Of a stretch of 6,677 nucleotides of DNA, positions 1-6,070 are shown one piece after another. How positions within the stretch are numbered: position 1 is the stretch's first letter; each line of letters begins with the position of its first letter. A program made the position numbers and the translations under genes. This DNA comes from Bacillota bacterium (GTDB taxonomy: Bacteria > Bacillota > Clostridia > Acetivibrionales > DSM-1351), in assembly GCA_023412635.1 (NCBI GenBank), contig JAEYNI010000164.1, forward strand, positions 1 through 6,677, read 5' to 3'. The notes under the pieces are model-generated. The model had not been told where the DNA came from. It searched no databases and saw only the letters and a program-made list of their open reading frames with translations.

Positions 1-580
1 GAGCTGTAATTTCGCGTATATTGATTTCCGGATTAAAGTTTGTAGCAAACGGATAACCATGATCACCTGCATTAGCATCGACTATATCAATGTAATGAAT
101 CTCATCAAAATAGTGCTTTTGAGCATAAGCGCAGAAAACACTTGTTACGCCCGGATCAAATCCGCTGCCCAACAAAGCCATGATACCTGCTTTTTCAAAC
201 CTTTCTTTATAAGCCCACTGCCATTTATACTCAAACTTTGGTATCTCGGGCGGCTCGTAGTTGGCAGTATCAAGATAATGCACTTTTGTAGCAAGACACG
301 CATCCATAATTGTAAGATCCTGATATGGCAGTGCTACATTTATAACAATATCCGGTTTAAATTTATTTATAAGTTCAATAACCTCATCAGTATTATCTGC
401 ATCAACCTGGGCTGTCTGGATTTTTGTTTTTCCTCCATCCAGTTTTGCCTTTATAGCCTCGCATTTTTCAACTGTTCTGCTGGCTATACATATTTCTTCG
501 AATACATCAGGGTTTTGGCAGCACTTATGGATTACAACACTGGCAACTCCGCCCGCGCCTATAATTAAAGCTTTTCCCAT
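1..580 (-). CDS. Carboxynorspermidine/carboxyspermidine dehydrogenase, N-terminal part (saccharopine dehydrogenase family), cut by the window edge
   Basis: The first 193 residues, read from an ATG at 580, are present. The enzyme reductively condenses L-aspartate beta-semialdehyde with a diamine (putrescine or diaminopropane) using NADPH, the first step of the aspartate-semialdehyde route to spermidine or norspermidine in the cytosol. The N-terminus is a Rossmann nucleotide-binding fold (ALIIGAGGVASVV, residues 4-16). Residues 141-147 (FDPGVTS) and the stretch AGDHGYPFATNFNPE (171-185) are typical of this branch rather than of lysine-pathway saccharopine dehydrogenases. The family is about 400 residues long, so roughly half is missing. 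The start is supported by GGGAGG at 585-590. The decarboxylase partner (nspC type) would be expected downstream, outside the window. It has its own promoter (713-741) and a roughly 125-nt leader. Substrate preference between putrescine and diaminopropane cannot be told from this fragment. Confidence 0.92.
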   Translation of the reverse strand, partial: MGKALIIGAGGVASVVIHKCCQNPDVFEEICIASRTVEKCEAIKAKLDGGKTKIQTAQVDADNTDEVIELINKFKPDIVINVALPYQDLTIMDACLATKVHYLDTANYEPPEIPKFEYKWQWAYKERFEKAGIMALLGSGFDPGVTSVFCAYAQKHYFDEIHYIDIVDANAGDHGYPFATNFNPEINIREITA

Positions 581-706
581 ATTACCTCCCATTTACACGC
601 ACAGCGCGTACACAAATAGTAATGAAAAGACACGTAGTGGCTTTGAGCCGACCTTGTGGCTTTGGTCCGTAAAACGGCCATAAATTTATAGCCGGTCAAC
701 AATACA
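581..706 (-). promoter_or_regulatory. Structured 5' leader of the dehydrogenase gene
   Basis: About 125 nt lie between the predicted transcription start and the ATG. On the RNA strand I see, in order: an imperfect 20-nt palindrome (675-694, CGGC/GCCG arms, AT-rich centre); a small hairpin CCGU-UUU-ACGG (667-677) that shares bases with the first and so excludes it; GACC/GGUC pairing (650-653 with 664-667); GGC-UCAAA-GCC (639-649); and ACGC-GCUGU-GCGU (597-609) just upstream of the Shine-Dalgarno. The 9-mer CAAAGCCAC occurs twice, 19 nt apart (656-664 and 637-645). This could be a regulatory RNA, but I do not recognise a riboswitch class. The AAAGCCAC element faintly recalls part of the c-di-GMP-I core, but the rest of that consensus is missing. 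Confidence 0.4.
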
Positions 707-712
707 AGCGTG

Positions 713-741
713 ATTATACAAAAAATACGTTAAAAAATCAA
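713..741 (-). promoter_or_regulatory. Sigma-A promoter of the dehydrogenase gene
   Basis: On the minus strand TTGATT (736-741) is followed after exactly 17 bases by a perfect TATAAT (713-718). The surroundings are very AT-rich. The expected start of transcription is near 706, giving a leader of about 125 nt. This suggests the gene is transcribed independently of the DUF421 gene upstream. Confidence 0.7.
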
Positions 742-899
742 TAAAAATAGAAAATATTCTGCTTTATCTAGATTACCAACCCAAAATCTACAGATTCCTC
801 AATATTTCTTTCTTATTTATTATTGATTGTAAATTTATTATGTGTACTTATATTATTTTTATTTAATATGTGCTAAACTCATCGGCATATTTTGAGTCG
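742..899. other. AT-rich spacer between the DUF421 gene and the dehydrogenase promoter
   Basis: Together with the leader and promoter, this completes the 319-base gene-free stretch 581-899. It is extremely AT-rich and has no plausible coding frame or RNA gene. Just after the DUF421 stop there is a weak hairpin on the minus strand (ACTCA/TGAGT, 11-nt loop, about 876-896) without a real U-tract, so an efficient terminator is not evident and some readthrough into the dehydrogenase gene is possible. Confidence 0.5.
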
Positions 900-1571
900 C
901 TATTTCTTAAAAACAACAACTTTATGAGATGAATCAAGTTCTGCAAGTATAACCTGACTTTTAGGATCAGAAATTCCCTGCTGCTTGAGCTCACCCAGCA
1001 ACCATAGCTCGTTTTTACCCATATACGTTAGATTTTCCCTGATTATATTTCCATCTATTATTAATGGAAGACTTACAGAACTTTCAGGAGCATTCATATT
1101 CATATCCTTCAGGGTAACAGGTTTATTTTCTGACTTAGGGAAAACTGAAAGCTGACCGTTTGGCTCAAAAATTGCAGTCTGAACATCTGAAACTTTGTCA
1201 AAACCTTGTTGCCTTATAAGGCCAAGCAGTTGGTTCAAACTGAGACTTAGTCTTTTCAGTTGCTCAAAATCTATTTTTCCGTTATGAATTATTATTGAAG
1301 CGGTATGTTCCATAACGGGTGTAATTTTGTTAAATAGAGCCACCTTCGTAGCAATAATCATTAATATTACGAGAACTCCCGAACCGTAGACCGATTTGAT
1401 GGTAACCTTGTCGACAAGAGGCTCTGAAGCGACATTTGCAAATACCATCAGACCAGCCATCTCATAAGCAGTCATCTCAGCTATTGCCTTTTTAGTAAGA
1501 ATTCTGGTTGCAAGATATGTGAAGAAATATACTATAATTACCCTTATGCTATAACTAAGTAAAGTATTCAT
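900..1571 (-). CDS. DUF421 family membrane protein (YetF/YcaP-like)
   Basis: This 223-residue protein has three N-terminal hydrophobic segments (about residues 4-24, 36-54 and 63-82) followed by a soluble C-terminal domain. The region AIAEMTAYEMAGLMVFANVA (family version: GKRQIGELTPFELV..ISNA) and the soluble-domain signatures IIHNGKIDFEQL, SLNQLLGLIRQQG, VSDVQTAIFEPNGQLSVF are characteristic of DUF421 (YetF/YcaP family). Its biochemical role is not established; several Bacillus members are expressed during sporulation. I chose the ATG at 1571 because GGAG lies 7 bases upstream and the resulting length fits the family. The frame remains open to a TTG at 1658, which would overlap the preceding gene and add 29 atypical residues. 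It lies 58 bp downstream of the DUF4363 gene on the same strand, a pairing common in Clostridia, so the two are probably co-transcribed and act together at the membrane. Confidence 0.88.
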   Translation of the reverse strand: MNTLLSYSIRVIIVYFFTYLATRILTKKAIAEMTAYEMAGLMVFANVASEPLVDKVTIKSVYGSGVLVILMIIATKVALFNKITPVMEHTASIIIHNGKIDFEQLKRLSLSLNQLLGLIRQQGFDKVSDVQTAIFEPNGQLSVFPKSENKPVTLKDMNMNAPESSVSLPLIIDGNIIRENLTYMGKNELWLLGELKQQGISDPKSQVILAELDSSHKVVVFKK

Positions 1572-1629
1572 GGTTGGTCTCCATTTGATTATTTTCATGG
1601 ACAAAGTCACTAGCTGCCGATATATTATT

Positions 1630-2001
1630 TTACGGCCCTGTAAAAGGTTCAGCAACAAAGTTAATGCCTTCTCTTAAAAGCCCTGCATATTCCAGTGCAC
1701 TTTCCTGTCTATTCCTGACAGCCAGTTTTAACTGTCTTACAGAATACTCAAAGGTTGCAAACATCTCTGTAGAATTATTAATTTGATAAATGTATTTCCT
1801 GTTACAATAATTATTTGAAAATTTAGCTGTAAACTTATCAGCCTGCTCCCAGTCGGCATTTTCTATTCCTTTGATTATCTGGTCCAAATCATACTTTAAA
1901 CTATCCGCTCGGAAAGTGCTGTAAAAAATAAACCATAGTAATAAAAAACCTGCGATCCAAACGATAGCAAGTTTATATCTTAAATCAAATTTTCCAAACA
2001 T
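1630..2001 (-). CDS. DUF4363 family small membrane-anchored protein
   Basis: A 123-residue protein with one hydrophobic segment near the N-terminus (about residues 11-28, LAIVWIAGFLLLWFIFYS), preceded by lysine and arginine, and then an outward-facing alpha-helical domain. The helical part has the DUF4363 look: a DLDQIIKGIENADWEQADKF segment, then an F..FEYSVRQLKLAVRNRQ..SALEYAGLLREGINFV segment. Function is unknown; proteins of this family are recurrently encoded next to DUF421 genes in spore-forming Clostridia, as here, which suggests a shared membrane complex. The start at 2001 is chosen because GAGGG lies 7 bases upstream and the membrane anchor then sits at the N-terminus. The frame is open 30 codons further upstream, but that extension has no good ribosome site and an unlikely composition. 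Confidence 0.75.
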   Translation of the reverse strand: MFGKFDLRYKLAIVWIAGFLLLWFIFYSTFRADSLKYDLDQIIKGIENADWEQADKFTAKFSNNYCNRKYIYQINNSTEMFATFEYSVRQLKLAVRNRQESALEYAGLLREGINFVAEPFTGP

Positions 2002-2117
2002 GCAAATACCCTCGATACAAACAATATTTAATAAGCTATTAATTATTTTGCTTAACTGTAGCTTTCTTATTCCCCATTGTAAAATAAACATATTAAAACC
2101 AGCACCACTTTCCTGAT

Positions 2118-2130
2118 TAGTGTAACACTA
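2118..2130. repeat. 13-bp palindrome TAGTGT-A-ACACTA
   Basis: Two perfect 6-base arms surround a single central base. The element overlaps the -10 candidate of the minus-strand promoter and the -35 candidate of the plus-strand promoter, so it is placed like an operator for a dimeric repressor controlling both divergent units. No regulator is encoded in the window. Confidence 0.45.
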
Positions 2131-2160
2131 CTTTATTAAATCAAATATTATGTAAAGTAG
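2128..2160. repeat. Inverted repeat CTACTTTA / TAAAGTAG
   Basis: Perfect 8-base arms (2128-2135 and 2153-2160) are separated by 17 AT-rich bases and partly overlap the adjacent 13-bp palindrome. It could be a second protein-binding site or a hairpin in the 5' leader of the plus-strand gene. Chance is not excluded in such AT-rich DNA. Confidence 0.35.
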
Positions 2161-2201
2161 ATCTTTATACATAAATTTACAATGAAAGAAGGAATATATT
2201 A

Positions 2202-4064
2202 ATGCCTCCCGTTGTTTTAACTGTTTCTCAGAATACTTTTGTATCCTCAGCTCAATCTAACGATAACTTCTCATATCATCCCCTGCTTTACTCAGGTACA
2301 GATGAAATTTTCGAAAGCTGTATAAGCTTACTTAAGTTTGATTTTACAACTATAGCTGCAAATTCAGTCGATAGTGCATATCTACAACTGGCTGTAATTT
2401 CAAAGTCCGGACCTGGCACAGATACAATTGTTGTAAACAGAGTAACTGAATCCTTTGACGCATCCCATGTTACATATGATACATTTCCTATTACTGAACC
2501 CACTTCATCACAGGTTGATATTACATCGGAGGACTTGTACAAAAGTATACAGATAGAGGTAACTCAGCTTGTAAATGACTGGCTGGGCGGGAAGTATGTA
2601 AATAACGGTCTTGCCTTGACAAATTCAAATGATAATACACTTATACAGTTTGGAAGTGATAAAATTGTCTGGGAACCTTATTTCCCTAAACTCATACTAA
2701 ATTACTCCGTCATGACCCCTGAAGTCAGCAAAGCCTATGGATATGTTTATAATACGGGAAACCAAACCATTACTCCCGAGAGCAGTGTACCCTTTAGTAA
2801 TAGCTGGATTATGCTGGGAGTGTCTCACGCGGCAGGAAGTGGTTCTGTCTCATTGGATGAGGCTGGCACTTATGCTGTTTGGTACAGTATAGATTGTCAG
2901 CAACCAAGTCAGTTTGCTCTATTTCTGAATAATAATTTGGTTCCTGGCTCCATTTATTCAGCTGGTTTCCCTTCGTCTTCCTCAAATTCCGGAATGGCTG
3001 TTATAAGTGCTCGAGCAGGTGATATTCTAGCATTGCGGAATCATGACAGCCTTGAGCCCATTATATTAAACCACAGATTAAGTGGTATTGAAATCAATGT
3101 AACAGCCTCTCTTCTTATTTTGAAGGTGGGACCTGCTGAAGAACCTTCTCCTCCTTTGACCGGAGCCAATCAGGCTGAAACAGAAACCGAAATGAGAGCT
3201 GCAGTTACCAATCCGGCTCTAGGCTTAAATCTTACAGAGTTTGATATGATTTCTGGCACTCAGCAGGCACAGGTGCTTTCAGAATTAATAACACAACGCC
3301 CGACCGCAGGTTATGCCAATGCATCAGATATACAAACCGTACTTGATTACGCTGTTGAGTATTCTGTAGACTTTACAAATATATATGCCCTTTCGGGAGC
3401 TATAGATGGAGTAGGAAACCAACGGCATCCGCTGGGAACTATAGAAGTAGCACTGGCAGCTGTTGAGCCGGGAGGAACGGTTCATCTCAGAGGAGCCTTT
3501 ACAGTTAGTACAATAAATATTACAAAGGCAGGAGTTACCTTGTTGGGAGAAAAAAATCCGTATATCTCACCTGAAACCGACTCAACTCCAGTAATTATCA
3601 GTGCACCAGCTGTACGTCTGAACGGAATATCAATAGTAAGCGCAGAACGGCGTCCTTCTGAACTCGTCAGAATCATGTCAACCGACGCCGAAATAGTAAA
3701 CTGCAACCTCTCAGGCCCAGGAAAAACGGTATCACCGCAACTTCTGGCTGGGGTAACAATAGTTGAGGAGGGAGCCGATAACTATTTAATTAAAAATAAC
3801 AGAATTAATTCATTGGACACCGGATTACACCTTTTGGAATATTCCCGGGGTTTGATAACAGCAAACAATATATCAGATACTTGGTGCGGCATTTCAATTG
3901 ACGGGGGAAGGGCACAAATAAGTGAAAACTCCTGGTTTGGTCTTCCAAATGACGCAGATATGGTGATTGCAGCGAGTACTCCGTCGGGACCGCCTTATTA
4001 CAATCTTGAAGAGCTATCTTTAGCAAATAATAATGCTGTGATTTTTGATGAAAGAACTCAATAA
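2202..4064 (+). CDS. Multidomain spore-surface-type protein: DNRLRE + BclA C-terminal domain + right-handed beta-helix
   Basis: A 620-residue protein with no signal peptide and no membrane segment. Residues about 5-168 form a DNRLRE domain (beta-sandwich, CBM96-like; note SCISLLKFDF, SAYLQLAV, ALTNSNDN, PKLILNY). Residues about 177-309 match the BclA C-terminal TNF/C1q-like fold of exosporium glycoproteins (YNTGNQTITPESSVPFSN, GVSHAAGSGSVSLDEAGTYAV, FALFLNNNLVPGS, ARAGDILALRN, VTASLLILKV). Residues 310-320 are a proline-rich linker, and about 322-390 a helical module (EMRAAVTNPALGLNL ... ITQRPTAGYANASDIQTVLDYAV) of a type repeated in Firmicute surface proteins. Residues about 410-615 form a right-handed beta-helix (NosD/pectate-lyase type; ITKAGVTLLGE, NYLIKNNRINS, LITANNISDTWCGISIDGG). 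No collagen-like repeat precedes the BclA domain. Absence of a secretion signal fits assembly onto the forespore from the mother cell. Enzymatic activity is not evident. The start is supported by AGAAGGA 8 bases upstream. Confidence 0.82.
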   Translation: MPPVVLTVSQNTFVSSAQSNDNFSYHPLLYSGTDEIFESCISLLKFDFTTIAANSVDSAYLQLAVISKSGPGTDTIVVNRVTESFDASHVTYDTFPITEPTSSQVDITSEDLYKSIQIEVTQLVNDWLGGKYVNNGLALTNSNDNTLIQFGSDKIVWEPYFPKLILNYSVMTPEVSKAYGYVYNTGNQTITPESSVPFSNSWIMLGVSHAAGSGSVSLDEAGTYAVWYSIDCQQPSQFALFLNNNLVPGSIYSAGFPSSSSNSGMAVISARAGDILALRNHDSLEPIILNHRLSGIEINVTASLLILKVGPAEEPSPPLTGANQAETETEMRAAVTNPALGLNLTEFDMISGTQQAQVLSELITQRPTAGYANASDIQTVLDYAVEYSVDFTNIYALSGAIDGVGNQRHPLGTIEVALAAVEPGGTVHLRGAFTVSTINITKAGVTLLGEKNPYISPETDSTPVIISAPAVRLNGISIVSAERRPSELVRIMSTDAEIVNCNLSGPGKTVSPQLLAGVTIVEEGADNYLIKNNRINSLDTGLHLLEYSRGLITANNISDTWCGISIDGGRAQISENSWFGLPNDADMVIAASTPSGPPYYNLEELSLANNNAVIFDERTQ

Positions 4065-4067
4065 TAA

Positions 4068-4092
4068 AGGGCAGCTCATATTAAGCTGCCCT
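4068..4092. terminator. Bidirectional intrinsic terminator between convergent genes
   Basis: A perfect 9-bp stem, AGGGCAGCT / AGCTGCCCT (4068-4076 and 4084-4092), has a 7-nt loop. On the minus strand it is followed by TTATTATT and lies 58 nt after the speA stop, a good speA terminator. On the plus strand it begins 4 bases after the stop of the spore-surface gene and is followed by a looser T-rich run, so it probably serves both genes. Confidence 0.85.
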
Positions 4093-4150
4093 GTCTATCT
4101 TAATTTCAAATTAATGCTATTCTTTTTATTGCAATCTATCTGTACTAAAC

Positions 4151-6070
4151 TTACCTTTCGTAATAAGTGTAACCGCGTAAACCATTATCATAGGCTCTCA
4201 TTATTTCTGGTCTTTCACTTGCACAGATAAGGCCATCGCGAATAGCGTCCTCAGCTTTTTCACGGAAGCTTATCAGCATGTCCTTCGGGTCAAATTCCAC
4301 ATATGACAAAACATCCGATACGCTGTCGCCGTGAATTTCCTTGACAAGGTCATAGGTTCCGTCACCATTAATTCTGACACTGACTACATTTGTATCTCCG
4401 AAAAGGTTATGAAGATCCCCCAGGGTTTCCTGATAAGCCCCAACAAGGAATACTCCCAGATAGTAGTCATCACCGTTTTTCATCTCGTGCAGCGGTAAAG
4501 TATTCCGTACATCATGCAAATCAATAAAGTGATCTATCTTACCATCACAATCGCAGGTAATATCAGCTATAACTGCGTCACGTTTTGGCATCTCCTGCAG
4601 CCTGTGTAGCGGCATAATCGGAAAAAGCTGATCAATAGCCCAGCTGTCTGGAATAGATTGGAATACCGAGAAATTACAGTAGTATATATCCGCAATTGCG
4701 CTTTCAATATCCTCCAAATCAGGGGGAGCGTTTTTCAGTTTCTGCTTTTCCTTAGCAATCTGGTTTATGGTATTCCAGAATATTTTCTCTGAGAATGCAC
4801 GTTCTCTGAGGCTTATCCTTCCGTGCTTGAACATATCCCTTATTTCATCACGATAGTAAAGAGCATCATTATAACACTCCTGTACATTTTTTTGAGTAAC
4901 GTTTTTATTTACATCAAACAGGTTCTTTATCTGCTCAGACGTATTTTCGTCCAAAGTGTCCGGTATATTATGTTCCTCAAACCTTTCCACATCAAGAACA
5001 TTGAACAGTAGCACCGAATAGTAGGCAACTGTAGTTCTTCCGGATTCGGTTACTATTATAGGATGAGGTACATCACTTGAGTCCAGTGTTGTCATAACGG
5101 CCTCGACTATGTCAGTACAGTACTCTTCCACCGTGTAATTACGACTGCAGGTGTAGTTAGTATTTGAACCGTCGTAGTCAACAGCCAATCCGCCGCCCAG
5201 GTCAAGAAAACCCATCGGTGCACCTTCCTTAACCAGTTCAGCATATACACGTGCTGCCTCAAGTACCGCAGAACGGATATCCCTGATGTTTGGAATCTGT
5301 GAACCAAGGTGGTAATGCAATAGTTTGAGGGAATCAAGCATATTCTTTTCCTTAAGTTCGTCCACCATGGCAATAACCTGTGACATATTCAAGCCGAAAA
5401 TGCTTCTGTCACCGCCAGATTCGGTCCAATGTCCTCCTGCCTTTGCAGAAAGTTTTATTCTGATTCCAATATTGGGTTTTATACCTAACACCCTTGATCT
5501 CTCCATTACAATATCCAGTTCACCCGGTATTTCAATAACGAAAAAGCATTTAAAGCCCATCTTTACCGCATACAAGCCCAAATCAATAAATTCTTCATCC
5601 TTGTAGCCGTTGCAGATTAAGCAGGCTTCTTTATCCTTCATTACGGATAAAGCTGCAACCAGCTCAGCCTTACTTCCCACTTCAAGACCATGGTGATAGC
5701 GCTGTCCGAATTTGGTTACTTCCTCAACCACCTGTTGCTGCTGGTTTACTTTTATCGGATAAACTCCTCTGTAAGCACCCTTGTAATTAAGCTTTTTCAT
5801 CGCATCGTTAAAAGAGTTATTCAGAAAAGAAATCTGTGAATCCAAAAGATTTTCAAAACGCAATAGTACAGGCATATCCAGCCCGCGCTCACGCACTCCA
5901 GAAATAATATCCATAAGGCTGACTGCAGCCGACTCATTATCCTTATACGGGTTTACCAGAACTTCCCCATTGTCTGAAATTGAAAAATATCCGTTACCCC
6001 AGTTTTTAATACCATAAAGCTCTTCGGACTTTTCTTTGGTCCATCTTCCTAAAAGTTCCGCCTTGTTCAT
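4151..6070 (-). CDS. speA: Biosynthetic arginine decarboxylase (PLP-dependent)
   Basis: A 639-residue cytosolic enzyme converting L-arginine to agmatine and CO2, the entry into putrescine synthesis. Length is close to E. coli SpeA (658). The alanine-racemase-like PLP barrel spans about residues 60-350: GVYPIKVNQ (102-109) carries the PLP-binding lysine K107; LHYHLGSQ (251-258), DLGGGLAVDYDG (290-301) and ESGR (342-345) bind cofactor and phosphate. A helical insertion (about 365-450) typical of SpeA follows. The C-terminal beta domain carries DITCDCDGKID (503-513) with the candidate catalytic C506, and LVGAYQETLGDLHNLFGD (542-559). All key residues are present, so it should be active. The ATG at 6070 has AAAGGAAG upstream at 7-base spacing. 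It is preceded by a strong promoter and about 290 nt of structured leader, and appears monocistronic because of the terminator at 4068-4092. Agmatinase or agmatine deiminase is not in this window. Confidence 0.97.
   Translation of the reverse strand: MNKAELLGRWTKEKSEELYGIKNWGNGYFSISDNGEVLVNPYKDNESAAVSLMDIISGVRERGLDMPVLLRFENLLDSQISFLNNSFNDAMKKLNYKGAYRGVYPIKVNQQQQVVEEVTKFGQRYHHGLEVGSKAELVAALSVMKDKEACLICNGYKDEEFIDLGLYAVKMGFKCFFVIEIPGELDIVMERSRVLGIKPNIGIRIKLSAKAGGHWTESGGDRSIFGLNMSQVIAMVDELKEKNMLDSLKLLHYHLGSQIPNIRDIRSAVLEAARVYAELVKEGAPMGFLDLGGGLAVDYDGSNTNYTCSRNYTVEEYCTDIVEAVMTTLDSSDVPHPIIVTESGRTTVAYYSVLLFNVLDVERFEEHNIPDTLDENTSEQIKNLFDVNKNVTQKNVQECYNDALYYRDEIRDMFKHGRISLRERAFSEKIFWNTINQIAKEKQKLKNAPPDLEDIESAIADIYYCNFSVFQSIPDSWAIDQLFPIMPLHRLQEMPKRDAVIADITCDCDGKIDHFIDLHDVRNTLPLHEMKNGDDYYLGVFLVGAYQETLGDLHNLFGDTNVVSVRINGDGTYDLVKEIHGDSVSDVLSYVEFDPKDMLISFREKAEDAIRDGLICASERPEIMRAYDNGLRGYTYYER

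Larger units (their letters stand above)
2002..2201. promoter_or_regulatory. Divergent intergenic region with promoter candidates
   Basis: This 200-bp AT-rich stretch separates the minus-strand DUF4363/DUF421 pair from the plus-strand spore-surface gene and must hold both promoters. On the minus strand the best sigma-A-like candidate is TTGATT (2139-2144), 17 bases, ACTAAT (2116-2121). On the plus strand there is GTAACA (2122-2127), 18 bases, TATTAT (2146-2151). Both are only moderate matches, and a sporulation sigma factor could equally be used; I could not find a convincing SigE, SigG or SigK box. AGAAGGA at 2187-2193 is the ribosome site of the plus-strand gene, 8 bases before its ATG. Confidence 0.35.

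Noticed and set aside
59..568. 169-codon open frame on the plus strand
   Set aside because: It lies antisense to the dehydrogenase, has low-complexity Ile/Cys/Phe-rich content, lacks a ribosome site and resembles no protein I know, whereas the minus strand reads as a conserved enzyme.
637..664. c-di-GMP-I riboswitch suggested by AAAGCCAC in the dehydrogenase leader
   Set aside because: The CACAGGGCAAACC segment, the tetraloop-receptor arrangement and the second conserved stem of that class are absent; only a short element is similar.
1572..1658. Upstream-extended start of the DUF421 protein (TTG at 1658)
   Set aside because: It would overlap the end of the DUF4363 gene, add 29 residues not seen in the family and ignore the good ribosome site before the ATG at 1571.
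2002..2091. Upstream-extended start of the DUF4363 protein
   Set aside because: The extra 30 residues lack a ribosome site and would push the membrane anchor inward; the ATG at 2001 has GAGGG at ideal spacing.
2288..4026. Minus-strand open frames inside the spore-surface gene
   Set aside because: They are antisense shadows; the plus-strand frame carries recognisable domains over its full length.
4823..5606. Plus- and minus-strand open frames inside speA
   Set aside because: They are out-of-frame shadows of a strongly conserved enzyme and show no family motifs or start signals.
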